Of a stretch of DNA of 64,000 nt, positions 20,150 to 31,264 are shown in pieces. The notes under the pieces were generated by a model. The model was not told the origin of the DNA. It was given only the letters and a program-made list of their open reading frames with translations, and ran no database searches. The first letter of the stretch is position 1. Each line of letters starts with the position of its first letter. This DNA is from Lepidostoma basale. Lineage: Eukaryota > Arthropoda > Insecta > Trichoptera > Lepidostomatidae. The stretch lies in NCBI GenBank assembly GCA_022606425.2, contig JAHDVF020000853.1, positions 1-64,000 of the forward strand. Direction: 5' to 3'. Position numbers and translations under genes: made by a program.

Positions 20150-20352
20150 AAAGTGCCACCTTCTCCAACTGATATTGGATGGGAAAATTAAGGGACGCCG
20201 AGGGCCCAAAACGTGAGGGAGTGGACCGGCATCCGAAGTGTGGAGGAGCTGTTCCAAGCGGCGCAGGACAGGGACAGGTTCGCCGAGGTGATCGCTAACG
20301 TTGGGGGTACCCGACAGGGCACTTGAAGAAGAAGAAGAAGAAGAAGAAGAAT
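20150..20352 (+). mobile_element. family G non-LTR 3' end with (GAA)n tail
   Basis: In shifting frames it reads LLQLILDGKIKGRRGP, WTGIRSVEELFQAAQDRDRF and AEVIANVGGTRQGT-stop, followed by eight GAA repeats. This is a complete 3' terminus for the family. Confidence 0.65.
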
Positions 20353-20530
20353 GTGACCAAAGAAACTTATCACCCGCCGACTGAATATTACAGATAGTCT
20401 TTCTATTACTTTGAGCTCATTAAGGACCGAGTCGTTCTCTTTATTTGCTATCCACGGGATCCCCAGCACGCGATGCCAACACCACACTTCAAAGGCGTAA
20501 AAAAATATTGAGAATACGGGGGTGTGCATA
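20353..20530 (-). mobile_element. family G non-LTR fragment, opposite strand
   Basis: The minus strand reads FEVWCWHRVLGIPWIANKEN, then DSVLNELKVIERLSVIFSRR and VISFFGHI. This is the segment that would normally lie just upstream of the 3' end at 20150-20352, but it is inverted relative to it. That suggests an inversion at insertion or later. Confidence 0.65.
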
Positions 20531-20539
20531 TTTTAAACT

Positions 20540-20745
20540 CTGGTAGAAATGGAAATATCTCGATCTATCCAGGCTCTGTTCAGTCTGGAGAATGACTGGA
20601 GAGCCCGGGTATACAAAATCTTTAACAATTTCCAAACCTTGCAGTCTTCAAGGCCTCGGCTCAGCGAAATTAGACGGTGAACCATAATTCTGCTTACTCC
20701 GAGATCCTGAACAATCTCGTGTGATTTAAAATTTACAAATATTAT
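20540..20745 (-). mobile_element. possible family F RT connection fragment
   Basis: The minus strand reads IVQDLGVSRIMVHRLISLSR, which recalls the KDLGVxxDxxLTF motif of family F, followed by a weak LKILYT-like stretch. The match is poor and could be chance. Confidence 0.3.
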
Positions 20746-21379
20746 TATTTAATTTCTTTGCTGATTTATCGAATTACCTACCCATAAAAATGGAATACAA
20801 CAGAACGGTATAATGAATGTCTGGTGGAAACGTCAATAAATAACTAACAAATATAAATTTTAGCGGGAAAACGCCTTCACATTCTTGTAAGGAGAGACGC
20901 GTATGCCTACATATTATATTATACATAAATAAGTATATTGAATGAGAGAACTTGTGCGTTGGCGTACATGAAAAAATCTACCCACATATATTATGTTTGT
21001 TTTGGCTTTGTAGGTATTAATAGGCGGAGACTTCGGTCGGTCGGGGAACCAATCAGAGTACAGCATGACAATCATTGGCAGGTAAGACGAACAATTTTCA
21101 TATTTTGACACAATAAATTGTGTTGAATTTAAAAAAAACTTTCATTTTTTTTTCAAAATTATTTACCTCAGATAAAACTTAAAGATTCTATGTTTATTTT
21201 CCACTAAAGAGGACATACATGAGTGTTAGGCAGTTCGGGTGGACAACCAAAGTTACACTTTTATCACATAGGTACACATTCATTAAGCGTGACTCGTATG
21301 CACGTCGATTATTCTAACCACCACAAGGAAAACCTTAGAAAGAAACGTCTGTTCTAAGGCAACTGCACGCACTGTATAA
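20746..21379. other. no gene recognised
   Basis: AT-rich sequence with short frames only. Confidence 0.4.
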
Positions 21380-21500
21380 AATATGATAATGCCTTAGAAA
21401 AGCGAAATATTTCATTTCCGTAAGTTATAATCAAACTTGTACAAAACAGATGTTTTCATTACTAATTATTTAATATGGAGTTTTAGATCGTTGTTCAAGA
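21380..21500 (+). repeat. MITE copy (CTCCATATTAAATAATTAA family)
   Basis: It contains GATAATGCCTTAGAAAAGCG, AACAGATGTTTTCATT and the right terminal repeat ATTATTTAATATGGAGTTTT. Only the right half is well kept; the GAAAC centre is mutated to GAAATATTTC. Confidence 0.6.
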
Positions 21501-21534
21501 AACATAAAGCAATTTTAATAAATCAATTGATAGG

Positions 21535-21830
21535 CCTATTGTGGGGAGAACCCTTAGAGATAGGATACCCAATGAAAACATTCGCAAATCCTGCAAAATT
21601 TAAGACATAGTGAGATGGAGTAGGCAGAGAAGACGATTCTGGAGGGACCACATCGAGAGAATGGATCCAGCAAGAATTCCTAAGATCACGATGCACGAGA
21701 CTCCAGAGGGCCGTCGACTACCAGGATGACTATCAAAGAGATGGAAAAAAGGCTGGTCGTCTTTATCACAGAAAGAAAATTGATATCCTGCATAAACAGA
21801 TCGCAAGATCTACAATCAGAAAAATAAGAA
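21535..21830 (+). mobile_element. family E non-LTR C-terminal relic
   Basis: The plus strand reads GRTLRDRIPNENIRKSCKI, stop, DIVRWSRQRRRFWRDHIERM and PEGRRLPG. It is co-linear with the minus-strand frame at 2173-2460. Confidence 0.6.
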
Positions 21831-22084
21831 AAATATTTGTTAACATTGTACCTACCAATTTGGTTATCCGCGATTCTTCCTTTCAACCTCCAATAGCATT
21901 ACTCTCGTATAACTATTTTATAATTCGAATTCATTCGTACTGCATGCTTTTGTCTTTTCATTTCATTTATTAAAATAAATATCCCGAAAATGACAGATTT
22001 AGAATTATGAAAAAAGAATTTATTAGAGAAACCTTAAAAAAATTAATGTAAGAACCAGAAAGAATCATAACATTGATGTTGCAT

Positions 22085-22750
22085 TCTTGAGGTAACTCCC
22101 ACTATCACGAAATATGTCGACCTCCAAGGCGATCCGATCAACCAAAGAGATTGCTCTATCCACAGGCATAACCATTGGCAGGTTGGTTCTGCAGCCTGGC
22201 TAATAAAATAATATGTGCTGTCTTTGACGAAGGTCAGGGGCAAATAAACAGGGATAATTGAGCATCGAACAGAACACCGAGATATCTGGATATAGAAGTG
22301 AAATTATATTTTCGATGCTCGCGTGTATGACATATCAAAGCACTCAGGGACGTGGAAGAATAATTTGTAACGTTTACTCCATTGGGAACTCTGAATATTA
22401 AACTGAAGCAATCTGAGAGTCCGTATTTCCAAAAAAAATTAAGTCATCAAATAATAGAAAATTTGAACACTTTATTCGTTAGAAATATCATTAATGAATA
22501 TCACGTCCTAAATTGGACCCTTGTGACACGCCTGATGAGGTGCAAAAGGCTGATGACTAATAAAGTCCTTATGAAACATATTGTTTTCAAGATGTTAGAT
22601 AGTTATAGAAAAGTTGAGCAGATTGTCACTAAAGCCAATTCTTTGAAGCTTTCGAAGCAAAAGCTGGTGGTCCACCTTATCAAACGCTCTTTAAAAATCG
22701 CTCACGAGCAATCTAAGTAGATGCACAAGTGTGCACCTTAATCAAGGGAC
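22085..22750 (-). mobile_element. family F non-LTR element with RT domain, deleted
   Basis: Reading leftward, 22740-22640 gives AFDKVDHQLLLRKLQRIGFS (RT palm motif F-x-KAFDxVxH). About 22530-22450 gives a degraded GVxQGS-NLGP-FINDI stretch. Then 22240-22090 gives CRTNLPMVMPVDRAISLVDR (C-terminal signature). The part in between, including a clear YADD box, is missing. Confidence 0.6.
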
Positions 22751-23029
22751 TTGGAGACAAAGTTCGTTAATACTATCAAATTTGTAATCTTAATTACGCC
22801 TTTATGATTTTATTCCTAACGCCACCACATCCGCCATGTTGTCTTCTTTTATGTCGGACATTGACCTTTCATTATATCATATTTTACATACATTGAAATG
22901 AACTCATTTTTATCGTATTTTCCACATTCCACATTCACATTCGTATCTGTCTAAGTCCAATTTCCACTTTCACGCAAAATATCTCTCGAGCTCGCTTGTT
23001 CCTAGACGACGAGAACTTGGTAACGATTA

Positions 23030-23290
23030 TCAAATCAAATCAAATCAGTTTATTTACTCAAAGGACATTACAAACAGCATAAATGTTTATCTATTGAGTA
23101 CAGGTAAAATATTATACACATACCTACAACATAATACCAGGAACACATTAGTGATGGTTCGACGTTAGGAAGACAAGATACTATCTAAAGTCAAGAGTAT
23201 TTGTCCCCTGAACGTACTTTCACTAATATGAAAGACGTCGATCTCCGAGGAGACCGCGTTCAGTAGACTAATTGCTTTTCTAAATATTAT
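23030..23290 (-). mobile_element. family F non-LTR 3' end
   Basis: This is the 3' UTR of family F: its end is TGAGTAAATAAACTGATTTG plus an ATTTG-repeat tail at 23030, and it matches 6935-7100 and 37793-38010. Severe 5' truncation. Confidence 0.6.
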
Positions 23291-23369
23291 CTTCCACATT
23301 TGTCTACAGAAGGATATTTGAATCCAAACATATTTTTTTATTTAGTGATTCTGAGAACTAAGACAGTGT

Positions 23370-23455
23370 AACAATCACAATGCCTTCCCCGAGAATCGAA
23401 CCCGGGACCTTCAGTGTGGCAGTCTCAGCCCTTGCCATTTTGCCACGAAGGACGT
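23370..23455 (-). mobile_element. tRNA-derived SINE head fragment
   Basis: GAATCGAACCCGGGACCTTC and TGCCACGAAGG are the reverse complements of the SINE B box and A box. The body is only partly present upstream. Confidence 0.65.
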
Positions 23456-23552
23456 CATTCATTCGTTAGTTCATTTGTACAGATGATGTGCTATTTTAAG
23501 TATTTATGAATAGCACGTCTTGTAATAAACACTGTTAGTTAGTTAGAAAGTT

Positions 23553-23990
23553 TCAATCTTGGGATTGGTTTGCAGTAATTTCTTCTATTCTTCTCTTCCA
23601 TTCTTCCCTGTCTTGTGCGGCTCTTTTGAAATCTGCATATGATGAGCAGCGCACGTCCACCAACAGGTCCTCTAGGTACTCTCGGCGTGGGTGTCCCCTA
23701 GAGTTTGTCCCCTCGGTCATACCCTCCATTATGGCATGCAAAAGGTCTTTTTGTCGTATTATATGGCAGATACATCTTGCACGCCTTTCGGACAAGGCTC
23801 TGAGCAAGTGCCTTCCTCCTTCGATTCTTTGAAAAACCTTATCATTCGTGATGTGGTCTCTCCAGGAAATTCCTAATAGTCTTCTAGAGGACCACATCTC
23901 AAAAGCCTCTGGTCTCCGTTTATATCTTTCGGATAGGCACCATGTCTCGCAGCCGTACATCAAAATACTCCATACATAATTCATGATGAG
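23553..23990 (-). mobile_element. family C non-LTR C-terminal frame
   Basis: An uninterrupted 143-codon minus-strand frame reads SILMYGCETWCLSERYKRRP, then RRLLGISWRDHITNDKVFQR and GRHLLRALSERRARCICHII, and ends AAQDREEWKRRIEEITANQS. It is the C-terminal part of a non-LTR polyprotein. It is the best-preserved family C piece here and still lacks RT and endonuclease. Confidence 0.7.
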
Positions 23991-24104
23991 TTAATGTTTA
24001 TTTAATTTTTTTTTCGATTAATCATATGTTATTTAAAAACATACCATAAAATTTCTTGTATTCTTAATTTTTAAAACTAAAGATTTAATATATAAAAACT
24101 AACT

Positions 24105-24240
24105 AACTTACCATCAAGACCACTCCCTGAAAGGCAGAAATAATGGACAACCACACCGTCCATTCATACATCGTGTCATGCACGCACGTTAATTTCTCAG
24201 ACTCCTCACCTGGTCGACATTTAATATTTGATTGATTTGA
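24105..24240 (-). mobile_element. RTE-A 3' part
   Basis: The minus strand reads NQSNIKCRPGEESEKLTCVH and DTMYEW, co-linear with NQILNVGHVRSR...CMTRCMN in other copies after shifts. It ends next to TAACTAACTAACTT, the inverted tail. Confidence 0.6.
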
Positions 24241-24242
24241 TC

Positions 24243-24385
24243 GTGTCACGTTTACGATTATTATACTGCGCTGCACAGTTAGCCTGAAGGGACCTCGTGG
24301 AAGACCTCCTAAAATATGAAAGGACAGCTGGGAATCCACGTCACAGGAGAAACAATGGAGGACATACCACGTGTAGGTCTTTAGC
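24243..24385 (+). mobile_element. family E non-LTR 3' fragment
   Basis: The plus strand reads PRGRPPKI-like, WKDSWESTSQEKQWRTY after frame corrections. The equivalent at 60290-60370 reads RGTPPKRWKDSWESTSQEEQ. It is head to head with the RTE-A fragment at 24105. Confidence 0.55.
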
Positions 24386-24484
24386 AAAAAAGTAATGTCA
24401 TCTAAAATATATTGTATATATTTTTCAACGAGAGTAAAACAATTTTTTTACATGGAATACGAAATTGAATATTAAAAATATAAG

Positions 24485-24935
24485 AAGTGAAGCATGGAAC
24501 TGGCAAAAGAAGAATGAAAGTAGAATAAATGCAGTAGAAATGAGATCTCTAAGACAAATGTGTGGCTAATCTGTATATGATAGTGTCAAATGCAAGTATA
24601 AGAAGTGAATGTGGTGCGAATGAAAGTGTTATGAAAAAAATAAGGAAAGGGTCCTTAAGATGGTTTGGACACATGGAAAGAATGAGTGAAGGCAGAATGG
24701 TAAAGAAGGTATATGTAAACGGCGTGAACGGGGCTAGAAATAGAGGAAGGCCGAGGAAAACGTGGCACGATCAAATCAATCAAATATTAAATTTCGGTCA
24801 CGTGAGGAGTCAGACAAGATGTATGAATTTAGAGGAAGCGAGAGAAGTATGTCAGGACAGAACAGTGGGGCGTTCCATTCTTTCTGCTTACCTCTCGGGG
24901 AGACGGCGTGATGGTTAGTTAGTTAGTTACTTTAT
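24485..24935 (+). mobile_element. RTE-A 3' half with tail
   Basis: An open frame 24562-24918 reads SIRSECGANESVMKKIRKGS, LRWFGHMERMSEGRMVKKVY, GRPRKTWHDQINQILNFGHV and ends SAYLSGRRRDG at the TAG of the tail. GATGGTTAGTTAGTTAGTTA follows. The frame before 24562 is shifted. Confidence 0.75.
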
Positions 24936-25199
24936 TAAGTTAGATTATATAAAGTACGAAAAATGCCTCCCTAGAACAGGTTACACCAGTTGGGAGATAT
25001 TAAAACCAGGTACTTGGTAAATGATCAATAAATAAAACACTTTCATCAAATTTATAATAATTTAAGAAAATAATCTTAGAATATGATTTAGAAACCGTAG
25101 ACTTGTTTCTGAACACTTTGTACGTATGTTTTAGTTTGTTTATTTTGATAATAATAATAATAATAATAAAAATTGGCGGTGTTTGGATATAAAGTAGAA

Positions 25200-25330
25200 A
25201 TATCTCCCCTCCTGCAATCACGAAGATCCGTTAGGACGGCGCGCGCGGACTTGGAAGGAAGCAGCTGCTCTGTGTAACCCGCCGGGGCTCCTTCGGCAAG
25301 TGTGACGTCATTCTTTGTTGCGTCACTTTA
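25200..25330. other. GC-rich island of unknown origin
   Basis: A short GC-rich run (GGACGGCGCGCGCGGACTTG and following) stands out in AT-rich DNA. I see no reading frame or repeat relation that explains it. Confidence 0.3.
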
Positions 25331-25794
25331 GGGGTGTCTTACAGAGGGGGTAGTTGTTGCTATTCATCTCAAACTATTTCCCACGTCTGCAATAATAGTG
25401 GGTGCATTATATTAACTCCTAGAAAACATATACTTCCAGCAATGATTTGTAGCATTCTTCGTCAATCCGGTTCAATAATAACCAGTTACTTTACAACCAG
25501 AAATTCGGCACTTGCGTAATTATTATAATACATATTTTTTATGCGTATCTATTTATATAAAAACACAATGCAATTAAACAACCAGCGCCGAAGTGATGCT
25601 GACGATGTTAAAAAATATGTTTTCGGAAAGCAAGCAATAACATTGCACAAGAAATAACAAGTGTGAAGCAATAAAAAACTGGCCCGCAACACGCGGGAAA
25701 TGATTGCAGTGGGAAGAGCCATATACCGTATATCTGTTAATCTTTGGTTAAACTTAACAAATTATAGAATATTATTAAGGATGATAACCCGAAT

Positions 25795-26094
25795 GTGGAA
25801 GTATCTATCGGATATCCGAAGGGGATACCCAAGGCCGCCTTATCGCGCCGCGTGAGGCTATTGTGCACGGGGCTGTACGGGACCGTGGGAACCGCTGCAC
25901 TTCTCGGCAGAATTAACTTCGACGACTACAAATCCCACGCAAATGTCCCCCCTTTCATAAGAACACATCATACCTTATTGTCGCTTTATCACCGCGAACA
26001 AGTCAAAGGTGTTGGTTTTGGGGACGGTATGTCACGTACGCGATACTCTGTAGCAATATACGAAGTAGGAACTAATAGTTTACTAATATTATAG
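25795..26094 (+). CDS. unrecognised 99-codon reading frame
   Basis: It begins MEVSIGYPKGIPKAALSRRV and has a GC-rich first half (RLLCTGLYGTVGTAALLGRI). There is no known domain and no clear splice context. It could be a decayed exon or chance in a GC-richer patch. Confidence 0.15.
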   Translation: MEVSIGYPKGIPKAALSRRVRLLCTGLYGTVGTAALLGRINFDDYKSHANVPPFIRTHHTLLSLYHREQVKGVGFGDGMSRTRYSVAIYEVGTNSLLIL

Positions 26095-26303
26095 GAAATA
26101 TAATTATAACGTGCGCGGTAAGAACCGGTCACTTTGTATAGATTGACCACGTATGCCGAGCCACTGCAATCACAACCCTGTACGTGTCAAGACCAGCTGG
26201 AGTAGAATAATTAATAAATTGAGAACATTAAATAAATAAAATATATGTTATAACTATTAATGAAAAAACTTGGTTTTTGTATCACAATTGTATTATATTT
26301 TAC

Positions 26304-26339
26304 GACAGCTGTTTCATCAACCAATGTTGACATCATCAG
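26304..26339 (-). ncRNA. hammerhead-ribozyme-like motif with palindromic stem III
   Basis: The minus strand reads CTGATGA, a bulged T, GTCAAC, a 4-base loop, GTTGAT, GAA, ACAGCTGT, C. The CTGANGA and GAAA core bases are exact, stem II has 6 pairs, and stem III is a perfect 8-base palindrome followed by C17. Stem I is weak (2 pairs seen). This layout matches dimeric hammerheads reported in Penelope-like retroelements. No Penelope RT is nearby. Confidence 0.45.
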
Positions 26340-26844
26340 GTGTTACAATAATCTCAAATTTTCGTGATTTTTCGAATCTTTATGTGTACAAATGTTCCTA
26401 TGTCAATTTGAATAATTTCTTTGATATAATTTTGAAGTTCTTGCTGAAATTGAGTTAGGTACCTAAATATTTTAATTAAATGAACGGTTAGTTACTGTTT
26501 ATAGGAGAAAATATAATAATAAAATAATAATAATAATAAAACAGTTATTACCATAGAAGGAGCAATTACACAAAGTATAGAGTCAAAATGAATGAAACAT
26601 AATAAATTAAAAACGATAAACAATAACAGGAAGTACATAGATACGAGTATATGTGTACAGGTATAGTGAATCTCGCCTTCACATAGCCTTAAGCTACATT
26701 AAGTGTACACAATTGTTCTTATATATAATAATAAACATTTTCGAACATCTTTTTATTCTCTTCATAGTCATACCCTAAATGTTCCGGTTGAGGTTTAACG
26801 TGGTTTATTCTGCTGTAGGTAAGGCGAATGTCGGAACATATATA

Positions 26845-27583
26845 CAGGCGGCCCTCGACTTTCGCACTTAATTGATCCTGAAAATGTGTGCATAATTTGA
26901 ATGTGCGAAAGTAGAGGTCATGTCAAAAAAGCACGAAAATGGTTAATATTTTCGGTTATATATCTATTTATCAATCACATAGGTACATACATACATACAT
27001 AATAGAACAACGAAACGAATTAGGACTTAGAAATCTTCTTTACGAATTTGTCAAAAGATTGTTGAATACCTACTTTTTATTTTTATTTTCCTGTTTAGTA
27101 CATTTATTAAACATGCCGTGTCTTTTGGAAACAATTTTTGAAAATGTATTTTCACAGTTTTGAACGTACTCCTTTATTTTACTCTTCTTTTTCTAAATCG
27201 AACATATCATAGACCGGTTAATGTCGTATGAACGGTCAATTCTAGAAAATGATTCGTAGCTCTCAGAACGTCTAAGTCCTTGATTTTTGATTGTTTGTAT
27301 TAACACTGCAGTTTTTTCGTTTCTCACTCAAATAAATGTGTAAGGGCGAAATATTAACACAAGTGTACTGTATACGAGTATAAACATATAAACCGGCAAA
27401 ACGCGTAGTGTCAGTCCGTACTGCAAAGCAGGACTGAACTTGTTTCAAACGTACAAACGGAGATGAGAGCGATTACACATGAGACACGAGTGAGCGACAC
27501 GCGAGCGATCGTTTATCGAACAAAAAAACGACAGTCGAAAAATGTGCGAAATAGCGAAAGTTCGAAAGTCGACGGCCGCCTGT
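26845..27583. mobile_element. Tigger-like MITE, 739 bp
   Basis: The left end TATA|CAGGCGGCCCTCGACTTTCG and right end GAAAGTCGACGGCCGCCTG|TA are inverted repeats of about 20 bp with one or two differences, flanked by TA. Tigger/pogo ends classically begin CAGGC and duplicate TA. A GTGCGAAAGT motif repeats inside both ends. No transposase is encoded, so it is nonautonomous. Confidence 0.65.
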
Positions 27584-27904
27584 AGATAGCGCACATACCC
27601 CAGAGCTTGACTGAGTCAGTTCTGTATCGTAGAAATTAAATACAAAATAAAGTAATTTTTATAATTACTAGTTTTTGCTTTGAGATTAACACCAGCAAGG
27701 ATCTTATAATTGAAACTAATGATGGAAAAAAAAAAATAAAAAGCTGGAGTAGAATCTCAAGGTAGACAACACCTGATTGGTAATCAAAGGAACTGTTGTG
27801 AGCAAAAGGTGTATGATCGAGGAGCTCGAAATATCATCATCGAACATATCCTTCCCATAAAATATAATATGACAAAGATACGTTTTTATTAAACACAACG
27901 ACAA

Positions 27905-28165
27905 CAAACCATCACACCGTTTCCCTGGAACAGTAGGCAGAGAGAGTGGAACGCCACACTACTCTGGATTCCTCCACATTCATACAGCGAGTCATACTAT
28001 CACGTAGATTATTCCGACTTCTAAAATGGTCAACCTTTAAAATTTGATTAATTTGGTCATGCCATGTTTTTCTCGGTCTTCCTCTACTCCGTACTCCATT
28101 CACATTGTTAACGTATAATCTCTTAACCATCTTTTCTTTATCCATGCGTTCTATGTGTCAAATTA
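27905..28165 (-). mobile_element. RTE-A 3' part
   Basis: The minus-strand frame 27912-28145 reads MDKEKMVKRLYVNNVNGVRS, then RGRPRKTWHDQINQILKVDH and TRCMNVEESRVVWRSTLSAY. The 3' hairpin is mutated and the tail is short. Confidence 0.75.
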
Positions 28166-28289
28166 GAATTAATAGAACATTATTTATAAACACCATCTAA
28201 AAAGAACATTTTGTATTAAATTATTTTTATTTTGTTATTTTATTTTATATCATTGTATTTTATATTATTTGTTTTAGATTTATTATGTG

Positions 28290-28475
28290 GGTGTTGGACG
28301 ATCGAAAAGTGCGCGGGAGATGCCTATTGGTGGCGATGAGGTTCGCAACCCATCACACCGCGTCTCCCGCGGAGCGAAAAGAGAAGGATGGAGTGCCGCA
28401 TCAGTAAAAGTGTGACAGCCCATTATTTCTGCCTACCCTTTCGGGGAGACGGCGTGATGGTTAGTTAGTTAGTTA
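28290..28475 (+). mobile_element. SINE-like element with RTE-A 3' end
   Basis: The first ~110 bp (TGGCGATGAGGTTCGCAACC through GGATGGAGTGCCGCATC) is not part of RTE-A coding sequence. It recurs at 55760-55912 on the other strand. The last ~70 bp is the RTE-A end: CCATTATTTCTGCCTACC, TTTCGGGGAGACGGCGTGAT and the GTTAGTTAGTTAGTTA tail. It is consistent with a nonautonomous element that borrows the RTE-A 3' end. Confidence 0.6.
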
Positions 28476-28499
28476 GTTATTTATAAACAGATTTTCTTA

Positions 28500-28605
28500 C
28501 AAGGATTTGAAGTATTTAATAGCTTGCCGCAAGTCATGAAGGACTCAGATAATGTTCACAAATTCCGCAACCAATGTATAATGTATGTCCGGTCACATTT
28601 TTAAG
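28500..28605 (+). mobile_element. non-LTR polyprotein C-terminal end
   Basis: The plus strand reads GFEVFNSLPQVMKDSDNVHK, then FRNQCIMYVRSHF-stop. This resembles the last residues of Jockey/CR1-type polyproteins (NxLP...FK..). AT-rich 3' sequence with an AAT-repeat tail follows to about 28795. Confidence 0.55.
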
Positions 28606-28799
28606 TTTTAAAATTAATATTTTTTTTCTTGTTGTTAAATTTCTTCTTTGTGTGTTTTGTGCCTAATTGCTCTTTATAAATTTGATTTCATTATAAATTT
28701 AACTATTATGTATTTAAAAGTGTCATATAATAGTTGTAAGAAATATATTTTTTTTTTATAACTAAATAAAGAAATATTAAAAAATAATAATAATAATTA

Positions 28800-29270
28800 C
28801 AGTTCATATCTCTAGTTCACATCAATATTTTTTTATATAATAAATTTCGTATTATATTAAAATATTGAAACTAAATCGTGTCTAAAAAAATTCAACGTGT
28901 ACTAATAGTCAAAACATAACCTCGAATATTTTATAATAGAACACAGTATCGGAACCCAGTCAGTATAAAAGTGAATAAATTAGGGATGCAGTAAATTTGG
29001 GCTATTCAATAATGACGTAAGCTTGCCTACCCCACCGTCTGGAGCAGATACCAGTCAACCAGGTGCTCCTCCTTCAACACCCTTCGTACCCGGGCCGAGT
29101 CATCCCCTCGGGATACTGTAATACGTACGTAGACACTGGGCGACTCAAATGATCTTTCCCTTTCACCGCGGTGGTTCTTATGAAAGATAATTTGTTTACC
29201 CCTTGATAACATAACCATCACAAGCCGACGTATCCCATATGTGTAATATAATAATAACAACCAACTAACA
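28800..29270. other. no gene recognised
   Basis: A GC-richer patch at 29030-29180 has minus-strand frames without known motifs. Confidence 0.35.
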
Positions 29271-29274
29271 AACT

Positions 29275-29355
29275 AATTAACGTCTTGTCTTTCTAATGTC
29301 GAACCATCTCTCATGCGTTCCTGGTATTATATTATATATATTATATTTTACCTTG
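29275..29355 (+). mobile_element. family F 3' UTR fragment
   Basis: TAATGTCGAACCATCTCTCATG and TCCTGGTATTATATT are the reverse complement of the family F 3' UTR at 7040-7075 and 37890-37925. Confidence 0.5.
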
Positions 29356-29374
29356 CAAATTGCAAATTGTCAAT

Positions 29375-29895
29375 GTGGTATGTTATGGAGACGATGCTAT
29401 AATCATAGCTGTAATCAAAAATGACTTACAAAAAATGCTAGACAGACTACATCACGTCCGCAAGAAATACATCGATCTCTATCGAAAAAACAAAATGTAC
29501 GACCTTTTCCAAAACACCCACATGTAACCTGGTTATAGAAAATCAACCCATAGAACAGGTCAGGACCTTCAAGTATCTAGGCGATGACCTGGTGGGAGGA
29601 GCAGATCTGCGGGAAGAAATACAAGCCCAAGTAAACAAGGCAGCTGCGATCTCTGGGGCTCTAAAATCCACAATATGGAAAAACAAATACATGCCCATTA
29701 AGATGAGAATCTATAAAGCATGCGTAAGACCAATAATAACATATGGCGTCGAAGCAAGGGCAGACACAGCAAGGATCAAACAAGTTTTGAGGACTTCTGA
29801 GATGAAGACACTGAGGACGATAGCAGGCAAGACGCTAAGAAATAGCGTAAGGAACACCAGAATACCAGAATTCAATCGTCCACGCTTCAATTTTA
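29375..29895 (+). mobile_element. family E RT relic
   Basis: The plus strand reads a VCYGDDAIIIA-like catalytic box, then KKYIDLYRKNKM. From 29592 the frame reads DLREEIQAQVNKAAAISGAL, KSTIWKNKYMPIKMRIYKAC, VRPIITYGVEARADTARI and KTLRTIAGKTLRNSVRNTRI. It then breaks off. It joins the RT palm to the C-terminus, showing that family E is one element type. Confidence 0.65.
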
Positions 29896-30029
29896 TCTTA
29901 ATTTGGGGATTGAAACTATTATATTTTATAATATATTGCCACAAATTAAGTCAAATGAAATAATAATGAATTTCGGAAAGTCAACGGTGATGGTTTTTTT
30001 AAAGAAAAGAGCAAATTACAGTTTTTAAC

Positions 30030-30655
30030 ATAAGTATGAACGAAGAGAACTTGGAGCAGGTGAGTTAATTTGTGTATTTAGGTAGCATGTTCACAGCGGA
30101 TGGCCGAACGGATAGTGACGTCGAAAGAAGGGTTGGTGCGAATAACAAAGGGAATAGAGCTTTATAAATAGTTATTGGAAGCAAGAATTTATCAATGAAA
30201 GCGTAAACGGTCGTTCACAATAGAGTTCTGGTCCCAACTATGGAACTGGCAGAAGAAGGATGACAGCAGAATAAATGCGGTAGAGTACTAAGACGTATGT
30301 GTGGTAGAACGATGCTGATATAAGAAAGGAATATAGAGCGGAAGAAGGTATTATGAACAAAATTATGAAAGGATCGCTGCGTTGGTTCGGACATATGGAG
30401 AACGAATGGTTAAGAAAGTACACGTTAATGATGTAAATGGAGTACGGAGTCGAAGCAGACCGAGAAAAACATGGCATGACGAAATTAATCAAATCTTAAA
30501 GGTTGGTCATGTTAGAAGTCGGAAGAATCGACGTGCGTGTTGACTCGCTGTATGAATGTGGAGGAAGCTAGAGAGGTGTGCTTAGGATAGATAAGTGTGA
30601 CGGTCCAGTCTCTCTGCCTACCCCTGCTGGGAAACAGCGTGATGGTTTGTTGTTG
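30030..30655 (+). mobile_element. RTE-A 3' half, many stops
   Basis: The plus strand reads FVYLGSMFTADGRTDSDVER, then a broken middle with SLRWFGHM-like and GRPRKTWH-like stretches near 30370-30480. It ends MNVEEAREVC-like and a degenerate 3' hairpin (CCCCTGCTGGGA). The tail reads GATGGTTTGTTG. Confidence 0.65.
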
Positions 30656-30724
30656 TTGCCACAAATTAAAAATTATGCCATTTTCGTCGTTTAACAGGTC
30701 GTTTAAACCCAATTACTGTATACA

Positions 30725-30918
30725 ATTTGATTTCAGCTATTATATTGATTCTTATGACATGCATTGTAATGGGTAGCTAATATATCGCAATTTAATTGTC
30801 ACGTGTATTCTACACCAGACCAAAGACAGAGTGACAATCACACTGCCATCGCCGGGAATCGAACCCGGGACCTTCGGTACGGCAGTCAGAGCTCTTACCA
30901 CTCTGTCAGGAAGGTCGT
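30725..30918 (-). mobile_element. tRNA-derived SINE
   Basis: The B box GGTTCGATTCCCGG and an A-box region (TGACAGAGTGG) are on the minus strand. The body has TTTGGTCTGGTGTAGAATAC. The (AAT)n tail is missing or diverged. Confidence 0.75.
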
Positions 30919-31264
30919 ATTATGTCTTAATTTGATACTTACTCCATGTAAACGAATCGATTTTGATAAATCTATAATGCTTTAATAATTAAAAATATAT
31001 AATTGCATATTTTATATTTTGATGAAAACTATTTTATTTTACAATATTGACATTATTGTATTGTAAGTGACGTGTTTGCCATGTTAGGGAAAAAACATAG
31101 TTTTATGTTTAATAATCCTCAATATCTTGTGAAGCTATAAATAGTATCTTATAGTCTTCACGATCGGAACATTGGTCATAAGTAACATGGTTGTGATAAT
31201 GAAGTTATTAAATTTTCGTATGAAGCATTCACTTTGTAGTAAGACATTAAAAATATATTATATA

